Shown here one piece after another: positions 9,359 to 17,563 of a stretch of 63,881 nucleotides of DNA (positions are counted from its first letter, which is position 1; each line of letters starts with the position of its first letter). The notes below the pieces were generated by a model. That model did no database searches, was not told the origin of the DNA, and was given only the letters and a program-made list of their open reading frames with translations. The DNA lies in NCBI GenBank assembly GCA_030066195.1, contig JASJCB010000056.1:1-63881 (forward strand), written 5' to 3'. Made by a program: the position numbers and the translations under genes. Source of the stretch: Acidobacteriota bacterium (lineage in GTDB: Bacteria; Acidobacteriota; Holophagae; Acanthopleuribacterales; Acanthopleuribacteraceae).

Positions 9359-9826
9359 ATGGAAAAGCAATTCATGACCTTCACGTTGGGGGGCGGCACC
9401 TACGGTATCAACATCCTGGGGATCCGCGAAATCAACTACAACTTAAGCGCTACCCCGGTACCCCTTGCCAAATCCCATATCGTCGGCCTGCTGAACCTGC
9501 GCGGCCAGATCGTGACGATTTTCGATACCGGCATTCCCCTGGGCTATCAAAACCATGAGGGCAGCAAGGACAGCAGCCTGCTGATCATGAAAACCAACTC
9601 GGAATTGTCTCCGGTTGCCAGACGTGAAGGCATCGAGACGCACAAGGACCAGGTGGGCCTGATGGTCGACCAGATCGGCGATGTGATCAGCTGCGAGGAG
9701 GGCGATATAGAACCGGTGCCCGCACATGCCGACGTCAATGTGGCCAAATTCCTGGAGGGCGTGGTCAAACAAGGCGATGCCCTGGTGGGCATTATCAACG
9801 TCCCTGAACTCTTGAAATACGAGTAG
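9359..9826 (+). CDS. cheW: Chemotaxis coupling protein CheW
   Basis: A single-domain 155-aa CheW that would link receptors to CheA. It carries the family pattern of a beta-barrel scaffold: FTLGGGTYGINILGIREI at the N-terminus, then VGLLNLRGQIVTIFD, and near the C-terminus the VGLMVDQIGDVIS strand followed by a Gly/Val-rich segment and LVGIINVPELL. ATAGGAG at 9348-9353 overlaps the cheA stop and sits 5 bases before the ATG, so translation is coupled to cheA. It forms an operon with cheA upstream and cheB 9 bases downstream. Confidence 0.93.
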   Translation: MEKQFMTFTLGGGTYGINILGIREINYNLSATPVPLAKSHIVGLLNLRGQIVTIFDTGIPLGYQNHEGSKDSSLLIMKTNSELSPVARREGIETHKDQVGLMVDQIGDVISCEEGDIEPVPAHADVNVAKFLEGVVKQGDALVGIINVPELLKYE

Positions 9827-9835
9827 GAGCGGATC

Positions 9836-10960
9836 TTGCCCCTAAAAGTCTTGATCGTTGAGGATATGGCGACCTATCGCACCATCATCGCCCGGAGTCT
9901 CGCCGAGATTCCCGGCGTTGAAGTGGTGGGTAAAGCATCCAACGGCCGCAAGGCCTTGGATTTCCTCAACTACAATGACGTGGACCTGATCACGCTCGAC
10001 GTGGAAATGCCCGTCATGGACGGGCTGGCTACCCTCAAGGAACTGCGTCGGATGGGGAATTCGGCCGATGTCGTTATGCTCAGCGGCTTGTCCGACCAGG
10101 CCGCCCAATTGACCATCGAATGCCTGGAACTGGGCGCCATCGACTTTGTCCTCAAGCCTCAGACATCCTCGTTTGTGCAAAACCAGAATCAACTGGTAGA
10201 AAACCTCAAGGTCGTGGTGGCCAACCTCTCCCGCCATCCCACCTTCCGCAAACAAAAACAACGGCCGGTTCGCAAGGCTCGGCCCGAGGCCAAAACCAGA
10301 CGACCCGCCAGGGAAGCGGCCCCGCCCAAGCGCACGCCTGCGCCCTCCCGTTCGGTAGGTATCCTGCGTCCCAAGATCGTCCTGATCGGAATTTCTACCG
10401 GCGGGCCCAAGGCCCTGGCCGAGGTCTTCGAGCGCCTGAAGGGACCATTGCCGTTCAGCGTCCTCATCGTACAGCACATGCCGCCTACCTTCACCAAGTC
10501 CCTTGCTCAGAGTCTGAATAAAAAGGGTGATATCCAGGTGGTTGAAGCCATGGACGGCGATGTGCTTCAACCCAATACCGCCTACATCGCCAAAGGCGGC
10601 TGGCACATGGTTTTGGAACGGGAAGTGGACTTCGGCCTGGTGCTGGCCATGAACCAGGACAAACCCGTGAATTCCTGCCGACCGAGCGTGGACGTCCTGT
10701 TCAACAGCGCGGCGCCGCTGTTCAAGAAGGGTGAAGTCATCGCCATCATCATGACCGGCATGGGCCGGGACGGCGCCGACGGCTGCCAGGTTTTGCGTAA
10801 TGCGGGCGGCTATATCGTCAGTCAGTCGGAAGAGACCTGCACCATTTACGGAATGCCCAAAAGTGTTGAAGACGAGGGCTTGCAAGACGAGGTACTGGAC
10901 CTTAACGAAATTGCGCCCTTTATCGACCGCATGGCCAAAAACCCGCTTGCCGGCCGCTAA
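9836..10960 (+). CDS. cheB: Protein-glutamate methylesterase/deamidase CheB
   Basis: A 374-aa CheB that removes methyl groups from receptor glutamates when phosphorylated. The N-terminal receiver has the acidic pair in VEDM and phospho-acceptor Asp55 in LITLDVEMPVMDG. A basic Pro/Arg linker (about 135-175) leads to the esterase domain, which has the catalytic triad Ser187 (GISTGG), His214 (VQHMPP) and Asp312 (GMGRDGA). The start is TTG at 9836, supported by TAGGAG at 9824-9829. Its presence with CheA and CheW implies an adapting chemosensory array with methylated receptors, although the partner methyltransferase CheR is not encoded here. Confidence 0.95.
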   Translation: MPLKVLIVEDMATYRTIIARSLAEIPGVEVVGKASNGRKALDFLNYNDVDLITLDVEMPVMDGLATLKELRRMGNSADVVMLSGLSDQAAQLTIECLELGAIDFVLKPQTSSFVQNQNQLVENLKVVVANLSRHPTFRKQKQRPVRKARPEAKTRRPAREAAPPKRTPAPSRSVGILRPKIVLIGISTGGPKALAEVFERLKGPLPFSVLIVQHMPPTFTKSLAQSLNKKGDIQVVEAMDGDVLQPNTAYIAKGGWHMVLEREVDFGLVLAMNQDKPVNSCRPSVDVLFNSAAPLFKKGEVIAIIMTGMGRDGADGCQVLRNAGGYIVSQSEETCTIYGMPKSVEDEGLQDEVLDLNEIAPFIDRMAKNPLAGR

Positions 10961-11008
10961 CTGTCCGCCGAGCATTTTACCGAATCGACGAGATCATGAT
11001 GTCCTGAT

Positions 11009-11037
11009 TTGACATCGGAGCGGTGTTTTGAAAAAAT
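11009..11037 (+). promoter_or_regulatory. Possible promoter of the lanthipeptide precursor gene
   Basis: TTGACA at 11009-11014 is a consensus -35 box. Seventeen bases later AAAAAT (11032-11037) matches four of six -10 positions. The start codon follows 45 bases downstream. Confidence 0.4.
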
Positions 11038-11081
11038 CAGCCGTGCTCCCGAGCATAAACTCACTCGATTTGGAGAACGCT

Positions 11082-11225
11082 ATGCAAAAGAAAATGAACT
11101 TGGACCAACTGAAGATCCGCAGTTTCGTAACCACTCAGGAAAAGGAAGTCAAAGGAGGCACCGGCCGTGTCTGCATGCCTCCTACCTACTTCTGGTACCT
11201 CTGCACGGACGGTCTCTGCGCGTAA
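11082..11225 (+). CDS. Pinensin-like lanthipeptide precursor (orphan)
   Basis: A 47-aa peptide with a leader-core layout. The leader MNLDQLKIRSFVTTQE resembles the conserved leader of pinensin-family class I lanthipeptides (a LxLxxLKVxSFVT pattern), and residues 24-26 (KGG) look like the cleavage point. The 21-residue core holds Cys31, Cys41 and Cys46 with Thr27, Thr35 and Thr42 as possible dehydration sites; it has no Ser and is aromatic in the middle (YFWYL). GGAG at 11072-11075 lies 6 bases before the ATG; an in-frame TTG at 11028 has no such site. It is flanked by a promoter candidate and a strong terminator, so it is a complete one-gene unit. No lanthionine synthetase, protease or transporter is in the window, so the modifying enzymes must be elsewhere or the peptide is not modified. 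Confidence 0.7.
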   Translation: MQKKMNLDQLKIRSFVTTQEKEVKGGTGRVCMPPTYFWYLCTDGLCA

Positions 11226-11230
11226 TCAAA

Positions 11231-11260
11231 AAAAGCCCGCCGAATGTTCGGCGGGCTTTT
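11231..11260. terminator. Bidirectional intrinsic terminator
   Basis: AAAAGCCCGCCGAA and TTCGGCGGGCTTTT form a perfect inverted repeat with two bases between the arms. It is A-rich on the left and T-rich on the right, so it can end the lanthipeptide transcript on the plus strand and the DUF6600-type transcript on the minus strand. Confidence 0.9.
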
Positions 11261-11281
11261 CAGAAGGCTGAGGTTGTGCAA

Positions 11282-13540
11282 TCAGTTATTGCGTTTGCGA
11301 CTGCTCGATCCACGCGATGCTGAAGACGAGCGCGGTTTGCTGCCGGAGCTTCGCGTTGCCGAGGAGCGGGAAGAACTTCCCGAGCTTCTGGTCGCATTGG
11401 AACGCGATGATTTACTTCCGGACGAACGCGTGGCTTTGGAGCGCGAGGAACTGCCGGAGCTTCTGGTCGCGTTGGAGCGCGAGGAACTGCCGGAGCTTCT
11501 GGTCGCGTTGGAGCGCGAGGAGCTACCTCGGGAGGAACTACCCCGCGTGGCGTTAGAACGCGAGGAACTGCCGGAGCCTCTGGTCGCGTTGGAGCGCGAG
11601 GAACTGCCCCGAGAGGAGCTACCGCGCGTGGCGTTCGACCGCGAAGAACTGCCGGAACTACCGCGTGTGGCGTTCTCACGGTTACCCCGAGAGGAACTAC
11701 CGCGTGTGGCGTTCGAGCGCGAGGAACTACCGGAACTGCCGCGTGTGGCGTTCGACCGTGAAGAACTGCCGGAGCTGCCGCGTGTGGCGTTCGACCGTGA
11801 GGAACTGCCCCGAGAGGAACTACCCCGCGTGGCGTTCGACCGCGAAGAGCTGCCGGAACTACCGCGTGTGGCGTTCGAGCGCGAGGAACTGCCGGAGCTG
11901 CCGCGTGTGGCGTTCGACCGTGAGGAACTGCCCCGAGAGGAACTGCCGCGTGTGGCGTTCGAGCGGGAAGAACTGCCCCGATCGCGGGTCACACTGGAAC
12001 GGGAAGTCCCGCTACGAGACGTGGAGCCCCGTGTTACGCTGCTGTTCCGCGTGGAAGAGCCCCTGGTCACGCCGACCTCTCGCGAACTGCCGCTACGACC
12101 GGCTCGATCGGTAGACACCGAGGTTCCGCCCCTGGAGCTGATGGATCGAGTGATCCGCGGGGAATGCCGGATGACGGTGCTTGTACCGGTGCGCGGGCCG
12201 CGGATGGCCGTTCTTTCGATGCGGCCGCTTGGAGTACGAGTGGCAAGGGTGCCGCGACGGTAGGTGCGGGTAGCGGCGACTTCACGGTTGAAGGCAGGAT
12301 TGCGTGCGGCTCTGGTCAGGCTTACCGCCGAGCGGCTGCCGCGCCGATCCAGTGCAATGCGTCCGGTGCTGATGTGGCGCTTGCCCCGGTGGATGATGCC
12401 GCGATCGCTGTAGATGCGCTCGCGATGAATGATCCGGGTCGCGGAGATATAACGCCAACGGTAGTGGTGGTGATTGATGATGACCGTACTCGGGCGATGA
12501 CGCCAATAATAGTAAGGCCGGTTCCAATAACCCAGCGGGCACCAGCCCAGGTAGGTATCGAAGCTGCTCCAGGCAACCCAGGCGGGCGAGTAACGGTAAC
12601 CGGGAATCCAGTGCCAGCCGAAGCCGATGCTCCAGCCCCAACGGCCGTAGTGGTGGGTTACCCAGCCGAAAGGATCGTAGCTGACCCAGGTCAAGCGGCC
12701 GTGACGCGGTACCCAGTAACCGTGATAATAGGGACGCCAACTGGTGGTGACCACGGGCACCCATACGTGGGTGTCCAATTCGTCGTGGTAACGCCACTCG
12801 CCGTGGTCGTCCAAATCTCCGGCATAGGAAGAGATGGAGCCGTCCACATAGGCGCTGCTGACGGAACCGGAACGGGGCCGACGCTCATAGGCCCAACGCT
12901 CGAAGCGATCACCGTAGAACGAATTGAAGGTGCGTGTCCGCGAGGGCGTACCCATATTACGGACCTGGCTGTACTCACCACTGTAGACGGGTTCGGAGTG
13001 ACGTTCGCCGCTCAGTTCGGCAAAACCCCGGAACACTTTCAGTTTCGTCAGACCGTTTTCGCGGTCCACGCGATAGATACCGGGTGCTTCGATATAGGTC
13101 GAGCCGTCCTCGGTATCCACGCGGAAAACGCGTCGGTCGCTGTGGTCCCATTCGTCGGTAACATGCAGGAACAGGCTGCCTTTATAAAGCTTGAAGACGC
13201 TCAAGCTCTCGTTATTGTAGATCTCGTTGATTGCCTGAAATTCGACGTGGGTACGGTCAGCCACCTGGAGCAGGCTGCCGTCGATAAACTCGACCTCGGC
13301 ATAGGAGGCGGTCCTCGTTTTCAGGAAATCACCCGAGGCCGCGGGCAGGTTGCGAATGACCTGCTCTTCTTCATCGTCTTCATGGGTGACGAAGACGTAT
13401 TTATCCGCGTAGGTGAAGCGAGCGTAGCTTTCACCGCGGTCGTATTCGGACTCGTCGATTTCATCGACAAAAACTTCTTCCGGCTCCACCCAGCCGAAGG
13501 CCGGGGAGAGGGCGATTAGGAAAATGAACAGGTATCTCAT
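11282..13540 (-). CDS. Secreted FecR/DUF6600-type protein with Ser/Arg/Asn repeat tail
   Basis: A 752-aa exported protein. Residues 1-16 form a signal peptide (MRYLFIFLIALSPAFG). Residues about 45-190 resemble a FecR domain (VEFIDGSLLQVADRTHVEFQ). Residues about 245-375 are very rich in Trp, Tyr, His and Gly (WRPYYHGYWVP, GFGWHWIPGY, WCPLGYWNRP), the look of DUF6600 proteins. A basic linker follows, and the last ~230 residues are degenerate repeats of the type SSSRSNATRGSSG. The ATG at 13540 is preceded by GAGGAGGT; a slightly longer in-frame start would put charged residues before the signal peptide. The role is not known; an envelope or surface location is inferred. The tail suggests an intrinsically disordered or nucleic-acid- or sugar-binding extension. 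Confidence 0.8.
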   Translation of the reverse strand: MRYLFIFLIALSPAFGWVEPEEVFVDEIDESEYDRGESYARFTYADKYVFVTHEDDEEEQVIRNLPAASGDFLKTRTASYAEVEFIDGSLLQVADRTHVEFQAINEIYNNESLSVFKLYKGSLFLHVTDEWDHSDRRVFRVDTEDGSTYIEAPGIYRVDRENGLTKLKVFRGFAELSGERHSEPVYSGEYSQVRNMGTPSRTRTFNSFYGDRFERWAYERRPRSGSVSSAYVDGSISSYAGDLDDHGEWRYHDELDTHVWVPVVTTSWRPYYHGYWVPRHGRLTWVSYDPFGWVTHHYGRWGWSIGFGWHWIPGYRYSPAWVAWSSFDTYLGWCPLGYWNRPYYYWRHRPSTVIINHHHYRWRYISATRIIHRERIYSDRGIIHRGKRHISTGRIALDRRGSRSAVSLTRAARNPAFNREVAATRTYRRGTLATRTPSGRIERTAIRGPRTGTSTVIRHSPRITRSISSRGGTSVSTDRAGRSGSSREVGVTRGSSTRNSSVTRGSTSRSGTSRSSVTRDRGSSSRSNATRGSSSRGSSSRSNATRGSSGSSSRSNATRGSSGSSSRSNATRGSSSRGSSSRSNATRGSSGSSSRSNATRGSSGSSSRSNATRGSSSRGNRENATRGSSGSSSRSNATRGSSSRGSSSRSNATRGSGSSSRSNATRGSSSRGSSSRSNATRSSGSSSRSNATRSSGSSSRSKATRSSGSKSSRSNATRSSGSSSRSSATRSSGSKPRSSSASRGSSSRKRNN
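11300..11985 (-). repeat. In-frame tandem repeats coding SSSRSNATRGSSG-like units
   Basis: About 690 bases made of degenerate 24-39 base units that code short Ser/Arg/Asn/Thr/Gly blocks. Sub-blocks recur as larger groups, so the copy number probably varies between strains through slippage or recombination. The opposite strand is also open over this stretch, but only as a by-product of the repeat. Confidence 0.85.
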
Positions 13541-13699
13541 GACGACCTCCTCACCGATCACCCAACTAATAGAGCAAAGCTCGTGCCGGCCCGTCCTTCC
13601 CCGGCTGCTTTCACTTGGAAACCACTGTCTCCCAATGCATAGGAATAAGTACTCAGATCGGCCCGTTAACCTGTAAGTATCCTCACCGGTATGGAAATG

Positions 13700-14236
13700 T
13701 CACCTGGAGGGTGCGGCTGCCCAATCGGGGGGACGTAAAAAGCGGACAGCCGGGCGATTTTCCTCCTGCTTACAGGCCGCCTCCAACAGGCCCAACGGCC
13801 GATTCAAGGCGGGATGGCGATAGTCTTCCCCAAGGCACGCCGCCAGGGGGGTCAAGACAAAGAGGCGCTGTTGCATACGCGGGTGCGGCACGGTGAGATG
13901 GGGTTCCCTGATCACGGTTTCACCGTACAACAGCAAATCCAGGTCGAGGGGACGGGGCGCATTGACATAGGGACGGCGACGGCCGAAATCGTCCTCCACG
14001 CGGTGCAGGTTTCCCAGGAGATCCACCGCGGGGAGCCTGGTCTCGAAGGTAACGGCCGCATTGAGAAACGGGTGGGGTTCGGAACAATCCACGGCCTGGG
14101 TTTCATACAGCGGGCTGAACCGGAAGTGACGGCACTCCGGAAACGCCCGCAAGGCGGCGGCCGCCCGATTGAGATTGGCTTCGCGATCGCCCTGATTGGC
14201 CCCCATTCCCACGGCCGCGACGGTCCAAACCGACAT
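13700..14236 (-). CDS. folK: 2-amino-4-hydroxy-6-hydroxymethyldihydropteridine pyrophosphokinase
   Basis: HPPK transfers pyrophosphate from ATP to 6-hydroxymethyl-7,8-dihydropterin in folate synthesis in the cytoplasm. The 178-aa length is normal. Family signatures are clear: GMGANQGDREANL at the N-terminus, SPLYETQAV, FLNAAVTFET, the signature RPLDLDLLLYG near residue 98, and PHPRMQQRLFVLTPLA. GGAGGTG at 14241-14247 precedes the ATG. It stands alone, without folP or folB nearby. Confidence 0.95.
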   Translation of the reverse strand: MSVWTVAAVGMGANQGDREANLNRAAAALRAFPECRHFRFSPLYETQAVDCSEPHPFLNAAVTFETRLPAVDLLGNLHRVEDDFGRRRPYVNAPRPLDLDLLLYGETVIREPHLTVPHPRMQQRLFVLTPLAACLGEDYRHPALNRPLGLLEAACKQEENRPAVRFLRPPDWAAAPSR

Positions 14237-14347
14237 GGATCACCTCCGCGCTGACATGAAGCCAACATTATGCCACGATCGATCGCCGTTCGCGCCTCCC
14301 GGATTCCCTACCGGCCGAACTTTTGGTTTCGACCCGTTTCAAGCTGC

Positions 14348-14860
14348 CTACCCTGGATAGAGTTTCTTGTCTGCCAACCAGGTGAGGAAGGTGGTCAGGT
14401 CGACCACGTACTGACCCCCTACATCCTTCAAGGCGCCGGCCCGTTCCGTTTCTTTTTTTATTTTGTAACGAAGACTGTTGAGATTCAAACCCAGTTTTTC
14501 GCAAACATCGGCAAGTCGGAAAGTCCCTGACTGTTTCAGCAAGACCTCGGCGGTCCATTCAACGGGCATGGGACGGTGCTTGGGAAGCATATATTCGCGA
14601 TAGTAACCGGCAAACACCGGCATCAGTATCACCCATCTTGTCAGTATCTTACGAACACCCATTGTTTCCCACATACAGTCCCCCGAGTTTACCACCTCGG
14701 TTGCTCTTTTCTTGATGGCGGTAGAGGAAACCTGCAACAACCCCGCGACGTCTTTCAGGGCAAACATGCCGGGCTGATTCAGCAGGTCATCGCGCGACCA
14801 GCCGGGGGAAGGACGACGGATGGTCATCTCATCTTTCGCAAAGAAGGGCTTTTTTGACAT
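14348..14860 (-). CDS. Unknown protein with duplicated helix-turn-helix-like unit
   Basis: A 170-aa protein of unrecognised family. Two segments are similar to each other: residues 25-52 (DLLNQPGMFALKDVAGLLQV...) and 106-136 (VLLKQSGTFRLADVCEKLGL...). Each reads as a short helix followed by a helix-turn-helix-like segment ending in a basic IKK motif, so the protein may bind DNA through two units or as a bent dimer-like monomer. No signal peptide or membrane segment is seen. The ATG at 14860 lacks a strong Shine-Dalgarno site, and an in-frame ATG at residue 12 is an alternative start. A short plus-strand gene starts 163 bases away, divergently. Confidence 0.6.
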   Translation of the reverse strand: MSKKPFFAKDEMTIRRPSPGWSRDDLLNQPGMFALKDVAGLLQVSSTAIKKRATEVVNSGDCMWETMGVRKILTRWVILMPVFAGYYREYMLPKHRPMPVEWTAEVLLKQSGTFRLADVCEKLGLNLNSLRYKIKKETERAGALKDVGGQYVVDLTTFLTWLADKKLYPG

Positions 14861-15023
14861 ATCTTATACATAAGGGCCTGAACAAACCAAAGGCCCGGTA
14901 GATCTAGTAGGATGACGCTCCACGGGACAAGGGGAACATAACATCAAATTTCATAATAAGTCGCGATGAGTATGCTCGTCAAGATTTCTGTGTATCATCT
15001 TCTTCAGATCAAGGGGGAGAATT

Positions 15024-15299
15024 TTGGCCAGACCCATAGCTCCTGTATATAAAAATGCATTGATGAGACTGGAAGATGACACCCTGTATACGGCGGCCAT
15101 GGTCGCCGATATGGTCTCGGCGGATACGGATCAAGAGCGCAAGCGCCTTCGCCAACAATTTCGCAGCAATTTGAACGGGCACTACCGCAAAAAATTGCCG
15201 GAACCGGTCGACAGCATCTCCCCGGACGGCGCGGGCACCTTCTATCCGGCCTGGACCGGCAAGCAATGGAAAATGGCCGCGGGCCTGCCGGAACCATAG
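15024..15299 (+). CDS. Small hypothetical protein
   Basis: A 91-aa basic protein that I do not recognise. It has a helical N-terminal half with TAAMVADMVSADTDQERKRL and a C-terminal GTFYPAWTGKQWKMA segment. The TTG start is supported by AAGGGGGAG at 15011-15019, which argues that it is a real gene. It has no signal peptide or membrane helix. It is transcribed away from the duplicated-HTH gene and lies 107 bases before the XdhC-family gene. Confidence 0.55.
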   Translation: MARPIAPVYKNALMRLEDDTLYTAAMVADMVSADTDQERKRLRQQFRSNLNGHYRKKLPEPVDSISPDGAGTFYPAWTGKQWKMAAGLPEP

Positions 15300-15406
15300 T
15301 CCCGGGCCGACTTCCCGGTTTCAAAACCATGGCCGTATCTCCCCGCACATGATCGGCTTGAATCCCTTACTTCAGCCGGCTATGATGGAACCCATAAGGA
15401 GTCCGC

Positions 15407-16432
15407 ATGAGTAACGACCTTCCCACCCCCCAAGATCCGCGACAAGATGAACTGGCCCGGGCGCGCGCCTGGTTGGCCGAGGGCCGCCGCGTTGCGCTGG
15501 CCACGGTAGTGAGTACCTGGGGTTCCTCGCCCCGGGCGACCGGTTCCCACCTGGTTTGCGCTCAGGACGGCGCTTTCCTGGGTTCCGTCTCCGGCGGCTG
15601 CATCGAGGGTTCCGTGATCACCGGCGCCGAAGACGTGATGAAGGACGGCGTCAACCGCGTTCTGGAATTCGGCGTCACTAACGAACGCGCCTGGGAAGTG
15701 GGCCTGACCTGCGGCGGTAAGGTGGCCGTCCTGGTGGAACCCTTCACCGATTCCGAACACTGGGACACGCTGGATAGGGAACGCAAGGCCCGTCGGGGTA
15801 TCGCGCGCATCGTCGACCTGGATGAAGGCCGGGTTCGACTACTGGGCGGCAACATCGACCGGGGCAACCTGGAACTGGACGAGACCCTGAAGACAGAGGC
15901 AGGTTCCCTGTTGCGCGCCGGACGGAGCGGCATGCTGACCGACCCGGAACGGCGGCTGTTCCAAAGAACCTACGCTCCCCCCGCCCGCTTGATTATCGTC
16001 GGCGCGGTCCACATCGCCCAAACGTTGGCCCCCATGGCGGCCCTGGCCGGCTTTGCGGTAACCATCGTCGACCCGCGACGCGCGTTTGCCTCCAAGGAAC
16101 GTTTTCCGAACGTGCCCCTGCTGGACCAATGGCCGGAGGACGCCTTCCCTCAACTCGAACTAGACGAGGGTTGCGCGGTGGTGACCCTGGGCCACGACCC
16201 CAAACTGGACGACCCCGCCCTGACCCTGGCCCTGCAAAGCTCCGCCTTCTACGTGGGCGCGCTGGGCTCCAAAAAGACCCACGCCAAACGCCTGGCCAGA
16301 CTGGGCAAACAACTGGACAGCGGCTTGTTGGACCGCATCCACGCCCCGGTAGGTCTGAATCTGGGCGGTCGCGCCCCGAACCAGATCGCCGTCAGCATCC
16401 TGGCCCAAATCATCCAGGTTCGTTGTCAATAA
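15407..16432 (+). CDS. XdhC/CoxI family protein
   Basis: A 341-aa member of the XdhC family, which helps insert or sulfurate the molybdenum cofactor of xanthine dehydrogenase-type enzymes. The N-terminal domain has VSTWGSSPRATGSHL and GSVSGGCIEGSV, with a conserved Cys in LTCGGKVAVLVEP. The C-terminal Rossmann-like domain has RLIIVGAVHIAQTLAPMA, where the family usually has GAGHV, then VDPR, GALGSKKTHAKR and APVGLNLGGRAPNQIAVSI. AAGGAG precedes the ATG. No molybdoenzyme gene is near, so it must act on an enzyme encoded elsewhere. It ends 3 bases from the end of the convergent VWA gene. Confidence 0.9.
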   Translation: MSNDLPTPQDPRQDELARARAWLAEGRRVALATVVSTWGSSPRATGSHLVCAQDGAFLGSVSGGCIEGSVITGAEDVMKDGVNRVLEFGVTNERAWEVGLTCGGKVAVLVEPFTDSEHWDTLDRERKARRGIARIVDLDEGRVRLLGGNIDRGNLELDETLKTEAGSLLRAGRSGMLTDPERRLFQRTYAPPARLIIVGAVHIAQTLAPMAALAGFAVTIVDPRRAFASKERFPNVPLLDQWPEDAFPQLELDEGCAVVTLGHDPKLDDPALTLALQSSAFYVGALGSKKTHAKRLARLGKQLDSGLLDRIHAPVGLNLGGRAPNQIAVSILAQIIQVRCQ

Positions 16433-16435
16433 CTC

Positions 16436-17563
16436 CTATTCCCGCGTATAACCCTTGCGGGAGAACACCTGGGCGCCGCGTTTGCGGACCTTGATTTCGA
16501 TTCGGTTGAATCCCGATCGGCTGGTTTTGGGATACACGCCCAAGATGTACTGGTGCTTCAGGTCCAGGACGATGTTGTCGAAGACCTCCGGCAGTTTGTG
16601 CGGCTTGTCGGCGTGATGGAAGCGGCCGCCGGTTTCCTCCGACAGGCGCATCATGGCTTCCTTGTGCACCTGCTTGCCCAGGCCGATGGTGTATAACGCC
16701 ACCTCCTGGTTTTGCGCTCGGGTGATGCCGGAACGCAGCAGTCTCGCCTTTTCTCGCGGCGTCTCGTAGACGCTGTCGCGTCCGTCCGTGAACAGGACCA
16801 CCGCCTTGCGTCCCCGGCGTCGGCCCTTCAGGTCGTCCAGCGCCATGTGCAGCGCATCGTAGAGGGCGGTCTCGCCGATAGCCCTCAGTTCTGAAATACG
16901 GTTCACCAGGCGTTTGCGATCGGTGGTGAAATCGACCAGCTTTTGCGGTGTGCTCTTGAACTCGTAGAGATTCACGCTGTCACCCTGCTCCAGCGATTGC
17001 AGGAAGGTGGACGCGGCATGTTTCACACGCGCGATACCGTCCTCCTTGCGCAGAGAAGACGAGGTGTCCACCAGAAAGACCAGGTCCAGCGGCAGGTATT
17101 CGTTGTAGAAGGTCTGAATCTCCAGCGGCTCGCCGTTCTCGAAAACGCTGAACTGGTCCCGCTGCAAGCCCAGGATGGGTTTGTTGCCGCGAGTCTTGAC
17201 CACCGCGGTCAGCAGAATGATGCGGGACTCGGCCTCCACATTGATCTTCAGTTCCCTGGTGTAGATGGTTTCCGAAAGGTAACGCTCGCCGTCCTTGTCG
17301 ATGATCACCGCATAGAGTTCGCGCCGCTCGATGAGCTCGCCGAAGTCGTGGGTATAGGTAGACACCCAGCCGTCACGTTGCAAAACCGGGGTGTTATCCA
17401 CATAGATTTCGGTGCGGGCCACCGCTTTCGGATCAGCGGCCGATAACACGATCTCGTATTCGCCGGAAAGATAGGCGCCTTGAACGGGATCGATGATGCG
17501 GACTTCCTGCGCCCAAAGCGCGCCGCTCAAAAACAGGCCGGTGATCCATGACAGGTGCTTCAT
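16436..17563 (-). CDS. Secreted VWA-domain protein (acidobacterial VWFA-related type)
   Basis: A 375-aa exported protein. Residues 1-19 are a signal peptide (MKHLSWITGLFLSGALWAQ). An Ig-like segment (about 20-105) precedes a domain with LGLQRDQFSVFENGEPLEI, typical of the VWFA-related family common in Acidobacteriota, and then a von Willebrand A domain with the metal-ion adhesion motif DTSSS at 166-170 and ALYDALHMALDDL. The second of two nearby ATGs (17563) is chosen because GGAGAGG lies 8 bases before it; the first (17569) is too close to that site. Such proteins are thought to bind protein partners in the envelope; the partner is unknown. Confidence 0.85.
   Translation of the reverse strand: MKHLSWITGLFLSGALWAQEVRIIDPVQGAYLSGEYEIVLSAADPKAVARTEIYVDNTPVLQRDGWVSTYTHDFGELIERRELYAVIIDKDGERYLSETIYTRELKINVEAESRIILLTAVVKTRGNKPILGLQRDQFSVFENGEPLEIQTFYNEYLPLDLVFLVDTSSSLRKEDGIARVKHAASTFLQSLEQGDSVNLYEFKSTPQKLVDFTTDRKRLVNRISELRAIGETALYDALHMALDDLKGRRRGRKAVVLFTDGRDSVYETPREKARLLRSGITRAQNQEVALYTIGLGKQVHKEAMMRLSEETGGRFHHADKPHKLPEVFDNIVLDLKHQYILGVYPKTSRSGFNRIEIKVRKRGAQVFSRKGYTRE

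Noticed and set aside
11244..12263. Plus-strand open frame with E/L/P/R-rich repeats opposite the DUF6600-type gene
   Set aside because: It is the complement of the Ser/Arg repeat tail and lacks a ribosome site; the minus-strand gene has signal peptide and Shine-Dalgarno.
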